Of a stretch of 64,000 nt of DNA, positions 1-8,906 are shown in pieces; position 1 is the stretch's first letter, and every line of letters starts with the position of its first letter. The position numbers were made by a program, and so were the translations under genes. This stretch comes from an uncultured Roseobacter sp. (GTDB lineage Bacteria; Pseudomonadota; Alphaproteobacteria; Rhodobacterales; Rhodobacteraceae), in assembly GCF_947493125.1 (NCBI RefSeq), contig NZ_CANLQB010000007.1, forward strand, positions 248,001 through 312,000, in the 5' to 3' direction. The notes beneath the pieces were generated by a model, which was not told the DNA's origin, did no database searches, and was given only the letters and a program-made list of their open reading frames with translations.

Positions 1-363
1 TGGGTCGAGCAGGCCGCGCTGCTGCTGGTCATGACCATCGCCTTTCTCGGCGCCGCCGTCGGCATTCACGAAAGCACGCATCTCTCCGTCACCGCCTTTC
101 GCAGCATCGTGCCGCGCTGGATGCGGACGGTGTTTGTCGTCACGACGGATCTGCTGCTTGCTGGCTTCGGGCTCCTTTTGCTCTGGCAGGGCACCAAGCT
201 GACGCTGTTCAAATGGGGCTCCATGATCCCCCTCATCCAGTTGCCGGAAGGGCTGCGCTCGCTGCCGCTCACGGTGGGCGGCGGGCTGATCCTGCTCTTC
301 ACGGTGGGCCATCTCCTGCGCCTCGCCACAGGCCATGACAATCGCAGCGACACCATAGGGTAG
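1..363 (+). CDS. TRAP transporter small permease (DctQ-like), 5' truncated by window edge
   Basis: Frame open from base 1 (WVEQAALLLVMTIAFLGAAVGIHESTHLSV...); hydrophobic segments; directly upstream of a DctM-like gene. Confidence 0.8.
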   Translation, partial: WVEQAALLLVMTIAFLGAAVGIHESTHLSVTAFRSIVPRWMRTVFVVTTDLLLAGFGLLLLWQGTKLTLFKWGSMIPLIQLPEGLRSLPLTVGGGLILLFTVGHLLRLATGHDNRSDTIG

Positions 364-372
364 GATTTTTCG

Positions 373-1656
373 GTGGGCCTTTTTGTTCTTCTGGGCATCT
401 TCGCCCTCTGCGTGATCATCGGTGTGCCGGTGGCCTTTGCGCTTGGCATCTCGGCTCTGGCCGCCTTCTGGTTCGAAGGGCTGCCGCTGATGATCGGGGT
501 GCAGCGGATCATCTCGGGCATCAACGTCTTCTCGCTGATGGCGATCCCCTTCTTCATCTTCGCGGGCGAGCTGATGTTTCACGGCGGCATCGCCGCGCGC
601 CTCGTCCGCTTTGCCTCTGCCGCGGTCGGAGCCGTGCGCGGGGGCCTCGGCATCGTGAATGTCTTCTCCTCCATGCTCTTCGGCGGCATCTCCGGCTCCG
701 CTGTCGCCGATATCTCGGCGCTGGGGTCGATCCTGATCCCGGTGATGAAGGAAAAAGGGTATGACGCCGATTACGCGGTGAACGTAACCGTCACATCCTC
801 CATCGCGGGCATCATCATCCCGCCCAGCCACAACATGATCATCTTCGCCATCGCGGCGGGCGGTGGCATTTCGATCTCGAAACTTTTCCTCGCGGGCGTT
901 CTGCCGGGCCTGCTGATGTGCCTCTGCCTCGCGGTCGCTGCCTATCTGGTCGCGGTGAAACGCGGCTACCGCGCCGAAGTGTTCCCGGGCTGGAGCAGCC
1001 TCGCGCTCAGCTTTATTGCCGCCATCCCGGGCCTCTTCACCGCCGTGATCATCGTCGGCGGCGTGCTCTCCGGCATCTTCACCGTCACCGAATCCGGCGC
1101 GTTCGGCGCGATCTATGCCTTCGTCGTGACCCTGTTCGTCTACCGCAGCATCACATGGGCCAGCTTCCGCACCGCGGTGGCGCAATCGGTGCGCACGACC
1201 GCGATGGTGATGATCCTGATCGCCTGCGCCGGGGCCTTTGCCTATATGCTCACCTTCTACCGCGTGCCCGACAAGACCGCAGCCCTGCTCACCGGGCTCA
1301 CCGACAACCCGATCCTGATCCTGCTGATGATCAACGCGGTGCTGCTGATCCTCGGCATGATCATGGATATGGCCGCACTGATCCTGATCTGCACGCCGAT
1401 CTTCTTGCCGGTGGCGACCAGCCTCGGGATCGACCCGCTGCAATTCGGCATGATCCTGATGGTCAACCTGGGCCTCGGGCTTTGCACGCCGCCCGTCGGC
1501 TCCTGCCTCTTTGTCGGCTGCGCCGTGGGCAAGCTGCCGATGGAAACCGCCGTGCGCACCATCTGGCCGTTTTACCTCGCGATCTTCGCGGCGCTGATGA
1601 TGATCACCTTCATCCCCGCCGTGTCGATGAGCCTGCCGACCCTGCTCAGCCCCTAG
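373..1656 (+). CDS. TRAP transporter large permease (DctM-like)
   Basis: 427 aa, GTG start; multiple TM helices; typical DctM segments such as FGGISGSAVADISALGSILIPVMKEKGYDADYA and NLGLGLCTPPVGSCLFVGCAVG. Confidence 0.93.
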   Translation: MGLFVLLGIFALCVIIGVPVAFALGISALAAFWFEGLPLMIGVQRIISGINVFSLMAIPFFIFAGELMFHGGIAARLVRFASAAVGAVRGGLGIVNVFSSMLFGGISGSAVADISALGSILIPVMKEKGYDADYAVNVTVTSSIAGIIIPPSHNMIIFAIAAGGGISISKLFLAGVLPGLLMCLCLAVAAYLVAVKRGYRAEVFPGWSSLALSFIAAIPGLFTAVIIVGGVLSGIFTVTESGAFGAIYAFVVTLFVYRSITWASFRTAVAQSVRTTAMVMILIACAGAFAYMLTFYRVPDKTAALLTGLTDNPILILLMINAVLLILGMIMDMAALILICTPIFLPVATSLGIDPLQFGMILMVNLGLGLCTPPVGSCLFVGCAVGKLPMETAVRTIWPFYLAIFAALMMITFIPAVSMSLPTLLSP

Positions 1657-1880
1657 AACTGCGCGGACATCCGCAGCGAGATCCGGGCCTCGGTGACGAA
1701 GTCATGCGTGAGAAGCGTCTCCCCCGCAGCCCGGCTCTGCGGCCAATCCGGATGGCGACGCCCGCGCCGACCAGAAGATAGCTGCGATCCACCAGCGTAC
1801 CAAGAAAGCGGAAGGCCGAAGGCCGCGCCCGGCCATCTTCGACAAATCGCGCGCTCAAACGCGACTGAGACCTGGTGCCC
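1656..1880 (-). pseudogene. Remnant of the C-terminus of an outer-membrane beta-barrel / autotransporter-like protein
   Basis: Minus strand reads ARPSAFRFLGTLVDRSYLLVGAGVAIRIGRRAG, then in another frame ETLLTHDFVTEARISLRMSAQF-stop; alternating pattern and terminal Phe are typical of OM barrels; frame break near a C-rich run. Confidence 0.4.
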
Positions 1881-2082
1881 AGCACACAGCCGCCTCTCGA
1901 CCCCATCGGCTGCAAAGAGCGTTTCGCTTTTCTCACGGGAGGCATAGCTGATAAAGGCTGCAAACTACGATTCCACCGGTATCGAACGGGCACATAAAAC
2001 CCAAACCTAAATGACTTCAACCAAAGCACGAAGGTGCCGGCGCTGTCATGAAAAGACCGCGCGGTCTTTTTCGGGGACGCCG

Positions 2083-4851
2083 CTAGAGCTCGCGCACCGT
2101 CCGCCGCTCAACCGGGGTGAAGTCGCGCCCGACCATCCGGCGCACCCGCGCCACCCAGCTTTCGGGCCGGAAATCCAGCACAAGCAGGCCGCCCGCCGCA
2201 TCATCCATCGCCAGCTCCGAGCCATCGGGCGCAAAACACAGGCCGATCCCGGCATCTCTCGTCCCCAGCGGCGGGATCGTGGCGATTTGCGTGCCGTCGC
2301 TGGCATCATAGAGCACGAAGCTTCCGCCATAGTCTCCCTTTGCCGCGATGAAATAGGCGTCCGGATCAATCGCAACGCGCCAGATGGCGCCGAGGCCACT
2401 GCCATAGGCCGAGAGCCTCTCAATCGCCTCGGCGTCCCAGATCTCGAAGCCTTCGGACCCAAACACCAGCAGACGCGTCCCGGCCTGGGTGAAACGCACC
2501 TGGGCAATCTCCAGCGCGGTCTCGGCGCGGTGCTCATGGACGAAGTGACCCTGCTCAGACCGAAAGAGATCCACGCCCCCACGCTCGCGCGGCACCGCCA
2601 CCCGCTTGGTTGCGGCGCAATAGTCCAGACCGGCCAGATCGGCGTCGTCCTCCAGGCCGAGCGTGGCCCACTGCCCCAGCGGAACAAGCGCGCCCCGCTC
2701 CGCATCGAAGAGCGCAAGCTCCCCCGTGGCCACGCGCCCGAGCAGCCCGCCTTCGGACCCGCGCGGCGTCACACGCGGATCGAAACGGACATCCTGCAAG
2801 GGACGCGTCGCGGCTGTGATCCTGGCCACCCGCCCATCCTCCAACACACCGAGAAGCGTCTTTCCCGCGAACTGGATGGCGGTGATCGGGGGCGCCTTGA
2901 CCAGCCGTCCGCGCCGCTGCCGCCGCTCCCAGATCAGCAGTTGGCCGTCCTCGTTGAGGCGCGCCACCCGCGACAGGTTTGACTGATAGGCCAACTGGCG
3001 GATCGGAGGGATGTCGGCCCGTCGGCTGATGGCATCGGGTACTGCGAGGTGCTGCGACAAGGCATGCTGTCTGTTCTTGGACAACAGCGCCACAGACCCA
3101 TCGGGCGCCAGCGACACATATCCCAACGGGCTCTCGGGCGGGCCGGGCTGGACGCAATTCACATACCAGCCGTGAGATCGGGGCTCGGCCTGTGCATGGA
3201 CAAGACGGTAACGCGGCCCCGCGGCCTTCTCGGCCGCGGCAAAGCGCACATGCATCTCGTCGGAGAAGGCAATCTCCTCGGCATCGCTGTGCACCGCAAG
3301 TATGTCCGGATCGATGCTCACCCGAAACCACGGCCGTGGCGCATAGTCGTCGAACCGGTCATGCCGCATCACCTGCCGCGTACGGGGGCTGATGCGGCAA
3401 TATCCCGTCCGCGTCGCAAACGGGGCCGCGCGGCCGGGATCAGTGCGCCGGAACCGGTTGCTCCGCAGATCCAGCAAAGCACTGATCGGCGGGCCGTCTG
3501 CGGGTGGTCCGCTGTCCGCAATGCCCAGACCACTGAGCAGCAGACCCCCATCCGCCATCCACCAGGCGCGCTCGACATAGGAGAAATGCGACCGGGCGCT
3601 ATAGGTCTGCGCGCCGCTCCTGAGATTTATGACCAGCAGGGTTCCCCGGCTCGACACAAACATCTCGTCATGCGCCTCGCTGGCCGCGAAGGCACTTGGG
3701 AAAAAGGGCTGCGACACGCGGTGGATTTCGACCAGCAGCTGATCCGGACGCTCCGCGTCGGCCCGCAGGAAAGACCCGTTGTCGGCTTCGATGATCAACT
3801 CCTGCGCCGGACCGACCAAGCTGATGTTCACGATGCTCACGTCCGGATCCATGACCGGTGTCTCACCGATCAGTTCCGGCGTGGCACCCAGCCTGCAGAC
3901 CCGCCGCCGGTCACGCGCCACCCCATGCACATGCGCCAGACGGCGCCCATCTGCCGAGAACGCCGCGCCATCGCGCAAGTCATATTTCGCGCCGGGCGGC
4001 GTGTAGGTCCCCACCGGCGCCAGCATCTGCATCAGTCTCGGGTGGCTCATCGCCCGCTGGCACAGCGCAATCCGCGCCTGCCGGGTCGGCGCCCGCGTCC
4101 AGGCCTCCACCCCCACCAGCCCGGCCAGATCGTGCCGTTGATCCGCGAGGATCTGGCTGCGCGCGGCCAGCGCCCGGGACTCCGCCCGCTGGCGCAGCGC
4201 GCGCTCGTGCGCCGCGCGGTCCTCGGCGGCCCGTAAGGCGGCCTCCTGCCCGGCGCGCGCCCGCTCCCCCGATGCCATCACGAAGGTCCGCACCAGTTCG
4301 CCCACCTCCGGGGCATCCTCGGGCGGCTGCAGCACGAACTGCTCCGCCTCGCTCAGAACGGCGCCGGTCAGCAACTCCTCCTCCCGCTCAGGCGCGGCCT
4401 CCCAGGCGCGGGCACGCTGCTGCAGCCGCGTGTGATACCGCAACCAACGTGGCGCGACGCGGATGCCGTCGGTCAGCCGCGCCAGATTGGCGGCGACCTC
4501 GGCCTCCGTCCGCATAGAGACATAGTTCAGCGCCCGCATCCACGTCGGCACGGCGGCGCGGTCATGATCCCTCATGACCACGATGATGATGCGCTTCTTC
4601 TGGAGCCGGGCCTGTTCGATCTCCCACAGGCACACGCGGGACGCCACGCTTGCCGCCGTCAGCGCAAAAACCACCACATGTGCCGCGTCGATCATGCCCA
4701 GCAGGCGGGCCCGCCATGGCTCACCGGGCCGGATGTCCTCGACGTCGATCAGAACATCGAAGGCACCCGTCTCCAGTTGACCCTGCAGCCTCGCCACCTG
4801 GGCCCGATCCCGGCGCGCATACGACAGGAAGATCGACAGGCGCTGCTCCAT
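2083..4851 (-). CDS. TIR domain protein with helical linker and large repeat (beta-propeller/WD40-like) C-terminal region
   Basis: ATG at 4851 (MEQRLSIFLSYARRDRAQVARLQGQLE...VLIDVEDIRPGEPW...VVVFALTAASVASRVCLWEIEQARLQKKRIIIVVM); Glu in the expected TIR NADase position (CLWEIEQA); C-terminus with repeated FSADGRRLA/FAPDGSELAMDD-type blades. Confidence 0.82.
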   Translation of the reverse strand: MEQRLSIFLSYARRDRAQVARLQGQLETGAFDVLIDVEDIRPGEPWRARLLGMIDAAHVVVFALTAASVASRVCLWEIEQARLQKKRIIIVVMRDHDRAAVPTWMRALNYVSMRTEAEVAANLARLTDGIRVAPRWLRYHTRLQQRARAWEAAPEREEELLTGAVLSEAEQFVLQPPEDAPEVGELVRTFVMASGERARAGQEAALRAAEDRAAHERALRQRAESRALAARSQILADQRHDLAGLVGVEAWTRAPTRQARIALCQRAMSHPRLMQMLAPVGTYTPPGAKYDLRDGAAFSADGRRLAHVHGVARDRRRVCRLGATPELIGETPVMDPDVSIVNISLVGPAQELIIEADNGSFLRADAERPDQLLVEIHRVSQPFFPSAFAASEAHDEMFVSSRGTLLVINLRSGAQTYSARSHFSYVERAWWMADGGLLLSGLGIADSGPPADGPPISALLDLRSNRFRRTDPGRAAPFATRTGYCRISPRTRQVMRHDRFDDYAPRPWFRVSIDPDILAVHSDAEEIAFSDEMHVRFAAAEKAAGPRYRLVHAQAEPRSHGWYVNCVQPGPPESPLGYVSLAPDGSVALLSKNRQHALSQHLAVPDAISRRADIPPIRQLAYQSNLSRVARLNEDGQLLIWERRQRRGRLVKAPPITAIQFAGKTLLGVLEDGRVARITAATRPLQDVRFDPRVTPRGSEGGLLGRVATGELALFDAERGALVPLGQWATLGLEDDADLAGLDYCAATKRVAVPRERGGVDLFRSEQGHFVHEHRAETALEIAQVRFTQAGTRLLVFGSEGFEIWDAEAIERLSAYGSGLGAIWRVAIDPDAYFIAAKGDYGGSFVLYDASDGTQIATIPPLGTRDAGIGLCFAPDGSELAMDDAAGGLLVLDFRPESWVARVRRMVGRDFTPVERRTVREL

Positions 4852-4879
4852 CACCGGTCGGGCCTGGGATCTCTGCCGC

Positions 4880-5807
4880 TCACCCCGGCCCGCCGCCTGC
4901 CACCGGTATCGCCGGAGCTTTGGTGGCAGTGGCCGCAAGTGCCGAAAACGCGCCCGTGTCAACCTCCAGGATAGCGATCACCTCATCGACATAACCCAGC
5001 GCGGCCTCCAGATCATGGGCCGCGGCTGCATCGGTCAGCCGCGCCCCCCTCCGCGGCCAGCGGGCTGAGCTGTTGCAGCGTCGTGTCATGCAGGGCGGCG
5101 CGCTCGCGGTCAAAGCTCATCTCGCGCCAGCTCTTCACCCCGGCCAGCAAGGCGGCTGACATCACCCCCAGAAAGGCCGCGAACACGACCAGCGCCGGGC
5201 TGCCCAGGGACCCCAGCGAGGACGCCACCACCCCAAGACCCAGCACAAGCGCCCCCACCGGCGCCAGCCGGGACGAGCGCGTGTCATGCGCCGAAGCCGC
5301 CTCGCGCAGATACGCCACCTGCCCCTGCACGAAGGCCTCCAGAACATGCTGTCCGGTCTGTTAGAAAACCGCACGGCCCTGAGCATGCGCCACCTCCAGC
5401 GCTGTGCGGTACAGCACCCCGCGATCCGCTTCCGCCTACGTGCGGTTGGCGATCCACCTGGTGGCAAAACGCGCCTCGCTCAACAGATAGGCGAAGATCG
5501 CCGCTGCACCGAGCGCCAGCGCCTGCAACACCCCCAACGGGGTCCGATAGGCGGTCGCCAGATCCTGGAACTGTCCGACAAGCCCGCCCCGCCCGGTGCT
5601 GGTGTCCGCACCTGCGCCCCCCGCCTCGAACCCAAGCAACAGCAACCCGCCCAACAGGGCCGACACCGCGGTCGCGGCGATGAACGCGCTCATGCAGCGC
5701 CGATAGGCCGCCTGGGCCTCGCGCGCCTTCGCGGCGGCATGCGCGCGGCGGGCCTGCACCTCGCGGTATTTCGGGGCAGTCTGAACGCTTTCGGGCAGAG
5801 CGGCCAT
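4880..5807 (-). pseudogene. Decayed four-TM membrane protein resembling SLATT/DUF4231-type proteins
   Basis: SD-like AGGAGAAG upstream of ATG at 5807; same frame continues through TAG (5436-5438) and TAA (5361-5363), then a frame shift at a 6-nt C/G run (5044-5049) into RLTDAAAAHDLEAALGYVDEVIAILEVD; two TM pairs each followed by a W...R..AE-like helix. Confidence 0.6.
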
Positions 5808-6054
5808 GGGCACTTCTCCTTCAACAGGTGACCTCGCCTGACGGCCCACCGGCTCTGACCGTGCCCGCACCGCCAGCTTTGCAAATTTGCCGCGCGGCTG
5901 TCCAGTTCACCGCGCACGATCCGCATCGCCGGCCCAGCCACACCGCAACTGCGAAAACCGACCGATCCACGCGGCCAATCCCTTGTTTCCCCGCAAGACT
6001 TCCCCACATCAAAGACACGTTAGAGGCGATTGCAGCGAGGGAGGGCGTCTGCCG

Positions 6055-6834
6055 GTGAAAAACATTGTTGTGGCAAGCGATTTGTCGGACAGGTCGCGAC
6101 AGGCGGTTCGGCGCGGCGTGCATCTGGCGGCGGACATGGGCGCCCGGCTCACCGTTCTACATGTGGTCGACGCGGCCATGCCGGACCGGCTGTCAAACCG
6201 GGTGCAGACCGAGGCCGCGGCACTTCTGGCCGAAGAGGTTGCCGAGGACGCGGATGGCCGCACCCTCGATCACCTGATCGAAGTCGTCGTCGGCGATACG
6301 GTCGAAGAGATCCACAACGCGGTCGAAGGGTTGGGCGCCGATCTGCTGATTGTCGGCCTGCACCGCCGGCGCGTGTTCCTCGACCACATCAAGGAAACCA
6401 CGATGGAGCATCTGATCCGCGCCAGCAGCCTACCCGTCCTTCTGGTCGCAGGGGACGCGGACCGCCCCTATGCCCGGGTGCTCGGTGGTGTCGACCTGTC
6501 GCCCGTCTGCGCCGCGGGTCTTCACAAGATCCGCATGATTGCCCCATCGGCTGAGCTGACGCTGTTTCACGCCCACGAGGTGTCCTTCCGCAACGAGGCC
6601 GAGCGCGACTATGCCACCTGGACCGCCGTCTCCGCGCTGCCCGACAACCTGCCGCCGCCGGTTTTCGTCGAAGGCAAGGCCCGCGAGGCGCTGGAAGAGG
6701 TCATGGCAGAGACGGATTGCGACCTGCTGGTCATCGGCGCCTACACCCGGTCGAACGCCGGGCGCTACATGCTGGGCGGCTTTTCCTCCGGCCTGATCCG
6801 CAAGCCGCCCTGCGATCTGCTACTGGCGAAATAG
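6055..6834 (+). CDS. Universal stress protein, tandem UspA domains
   Basis: GTG start; VKNIVVASDLSDRSRQAVRRGVHLAADMGARLTVLHVVD... and second half LLVIGAYTRSNAGRYMLGGFSSGLIRKPPCDLLLAK. Confidence 0.88.
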   Translation: MKNIVVASDLSDRSRQAVRRGVHLAADMGARLTVLHVVDAAMPDRLSNRVQTEAAALLAEEVAEDADGRTLDHLIEVVVGDTVEEIHNAVEGLGADLLIVGLHRRRVFLDHIKETTMEHLIRASSLPVLLVAGDADRPYARVLGGVDLSPVCAAGLHKIRMIAPSAELTLFHAHEVSFRNEAERDYATWTAVSALPDNLPPPVFVEGKAREALEEVMAETDCDLLVIGAYTRSNAGRYMLGGFSSGLIRKPPCDLLLAK

Positions 6835-8447
6835 TCAGTCCTGCGCACGGCGCGGGTCCTGGCCAAGGCGCCTGATACCGGGCCGGCACCTCTGTCTTGT
6901 GTCATTCCCGGCCGGGCACATCCGAGAAGCTTTTCGTCACCTGCGGATCACGTGCGCGCCCCACCGAGACACGGCAGCCTCGGCCAACTGCCCGTCGTCG
7001 ATCAAACCTGCGTCGAGACACATGCCAGCCCATCCAAATAGCACCTTTTATAGGTCCAAAAAGCGGTCGTCGCTCCCTACCAGTTCAGGCTGAAACGCCG
7101 ACCGGACGGCGGGTCGACCGCATGACCCGGTTTCGGCCCGGATCCGGACCCGCGCCCGCCGGAGATCCTCCCACATACCGCGGGCCAAACCTGGTGATCG
7201 ACGGCCCGCTCATTCTTGGGTCTCTGCCACCCGCACCCGGCTCGCTGCCATATTGTCACAGACCCAAAACCGTCGGAAAATATGGCGGGTGCACCCGCGC
7301 CCACGCTCACCAGGTCCTTTGACGGTATCCAGTATCCAAAAATCTGTCGCTCCCCTTGGAAGACCGCGCTCTTGCCTCGCCGCCCGAGCCCCTTTGTCCA
7401 CGGCAAATCCATACGGCTGCGCACACTCGAACGCGCAGGAGCGTCCGACAGGTCGCGGGCATCATATCACTGCTGCGCGTGCCGCAGATCAGAACATCGC
7501 CACGGCCGTTCAGAGCCACGCGTTCTGGCCGCATCAAACAGTCGAGCACAATAGGATCACGCCGCCGGAGGTGCCGGAGCCGAACCACCGCGCGCCGCCG
7601 CCGGTCACCGCATCTCATGACCCGCGCCTGACGTCCCATACATCAGCGGTGCTGAACGATGCAGCCCCGCCGCAGACCTCCCCAGATCCTTAACCAGACG
7701 CTGACCGGGTTTGCCGCCCCCCTCCACCAGGCCACGCCCGGACGTGGAACAGTCCGTTGCCCAGTCGTCTCCCTGAGCGATGGTCCGCCATTTACGCGCG
7801 AAGCAAGGCCGCGGATGCTTATGCGCAGGGCGTTGAGCGGATGCCATCACCACCTGCGTGCGCCCCTCATCTGTCGCTCACATGGTCGGTGGAACCATGG
7901 ATCATGCCTGAGTGTCCGAAGACAATGCGGCGGCGCGGTCTCCCGCACGCGCGCCAATCCACCTGCTGTTCACGGCGCTCGATCCCGCGCGTCTCATCGG
8001 CCTACACCAGATCAAGACCCCACCGGGCAAAGAAGGCGACCGATAGGCTTGATCTGTCTGGCGGGCTTCTGTAGCGCCAGCCGTCCCCGCGCACCGGGCA
8101 ACATCCCTGCGCCCCCGGCGCGGACATCTGATCCTGCAGCCGCAGGAAAGACTGTCCGCAGTCATGTAACACAGCCACAACCTCAGAGCCGTGGTGATCG
8201 TACGCTGCACGGCGCCAGACGCATCACCGCTTGCTATCGTGAGCTTGCCAGTACCCGGGTGCCCCGGCCCGACCCGCGATACTCGTTTGACCCTCCACTA
8301 TGCTCCGAAGAGCATGCCGATGTCTGCCGCGCAGGGCTCTGGAGCGGCCGCGCCCAGCGCCTGTCGCGAGAGCCGCAGCGCACCCCTGGATGTCAAGCCT
8401 TCACATCCTCCGCCCGGCGCGCTCACCGCGAGAGTTCCGCCTTCGGG

Positions 8448-8906
8448 TCAGGCGGCCCGGTCGGAGATCTCGTTCTTAAGCGTCAGAGCGTGAAGCGTCT
8501 CAAAGATCTGTTGGCCAGTCAGCCGGGAAATATCGAAATTGGTTTGCGACCCGATCCCTCCGAAGAGCTCTGCATAGACGCGATCACTGCCGACAAAGCC
8601 CATCGACCAACTGGGAAAGGCTCTCGTCGTGATGCGGCTGGTCTCGAGGACCGTGATATGATCGTGACGCTCGTCCATCTGGATGCGCTCGAACGTCTCT
8701 TCCACGGCATCGATTGGACCTTCAAGCACCTGCCCAAAGACACCCGCATTGAAGATCAGCGCGCCGGTCACCCCGGCAGCCTCGTTGTTTCGCTGAGACG
8801 TTTTCAGGATCTCGTCAATTTCACCGGCCATCATTTCACGATTGGTGATGGCGCTTTGATAGCTGAAATAGATGACGCGCAGCAGGTCCGTATCGGCGGT
8901 GATCAT
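8448..8906 (-). CDS. BLUF domain (FAD blue-light sensor) protein
   Basis: LLRVIYFSYQSAI...ILKTSQRNNEAAGVTGALIFNAGVFGQVLEGP...VLETSRITTRAFPSWSMGFVG; conserved Tyr, Asn, Gln and SWSM positions of BLUF domains. Confidence 0.9.
   Translation of the reverse strand: MITADTDLLRVIYFSYQSAITNREMMAGEIDEILKTSQRNNEAAGVTGALIFNAGVFGQVLEGPIDAVEETFERIQMDERHDHITVLETSRITTRAFPSWSMGFVGSDRVYAELFGGIGSQTNFDISRLTGQQIFETLHALTLKNEISDRAA

Noticed and set aside
3049-4236. 395-aa plus-strand ORF
   Set aside because: Antisense to the TIR-repeat gene; Arg/Pro/His-rich composition typical of GC-rich shadow ORFs.
7307-8210. Minus-strand ORFs as possible transposase fragments
   Set aside because: No conserved DDE or HTH motif could be recognised; left as an unexplained gene-poor region.
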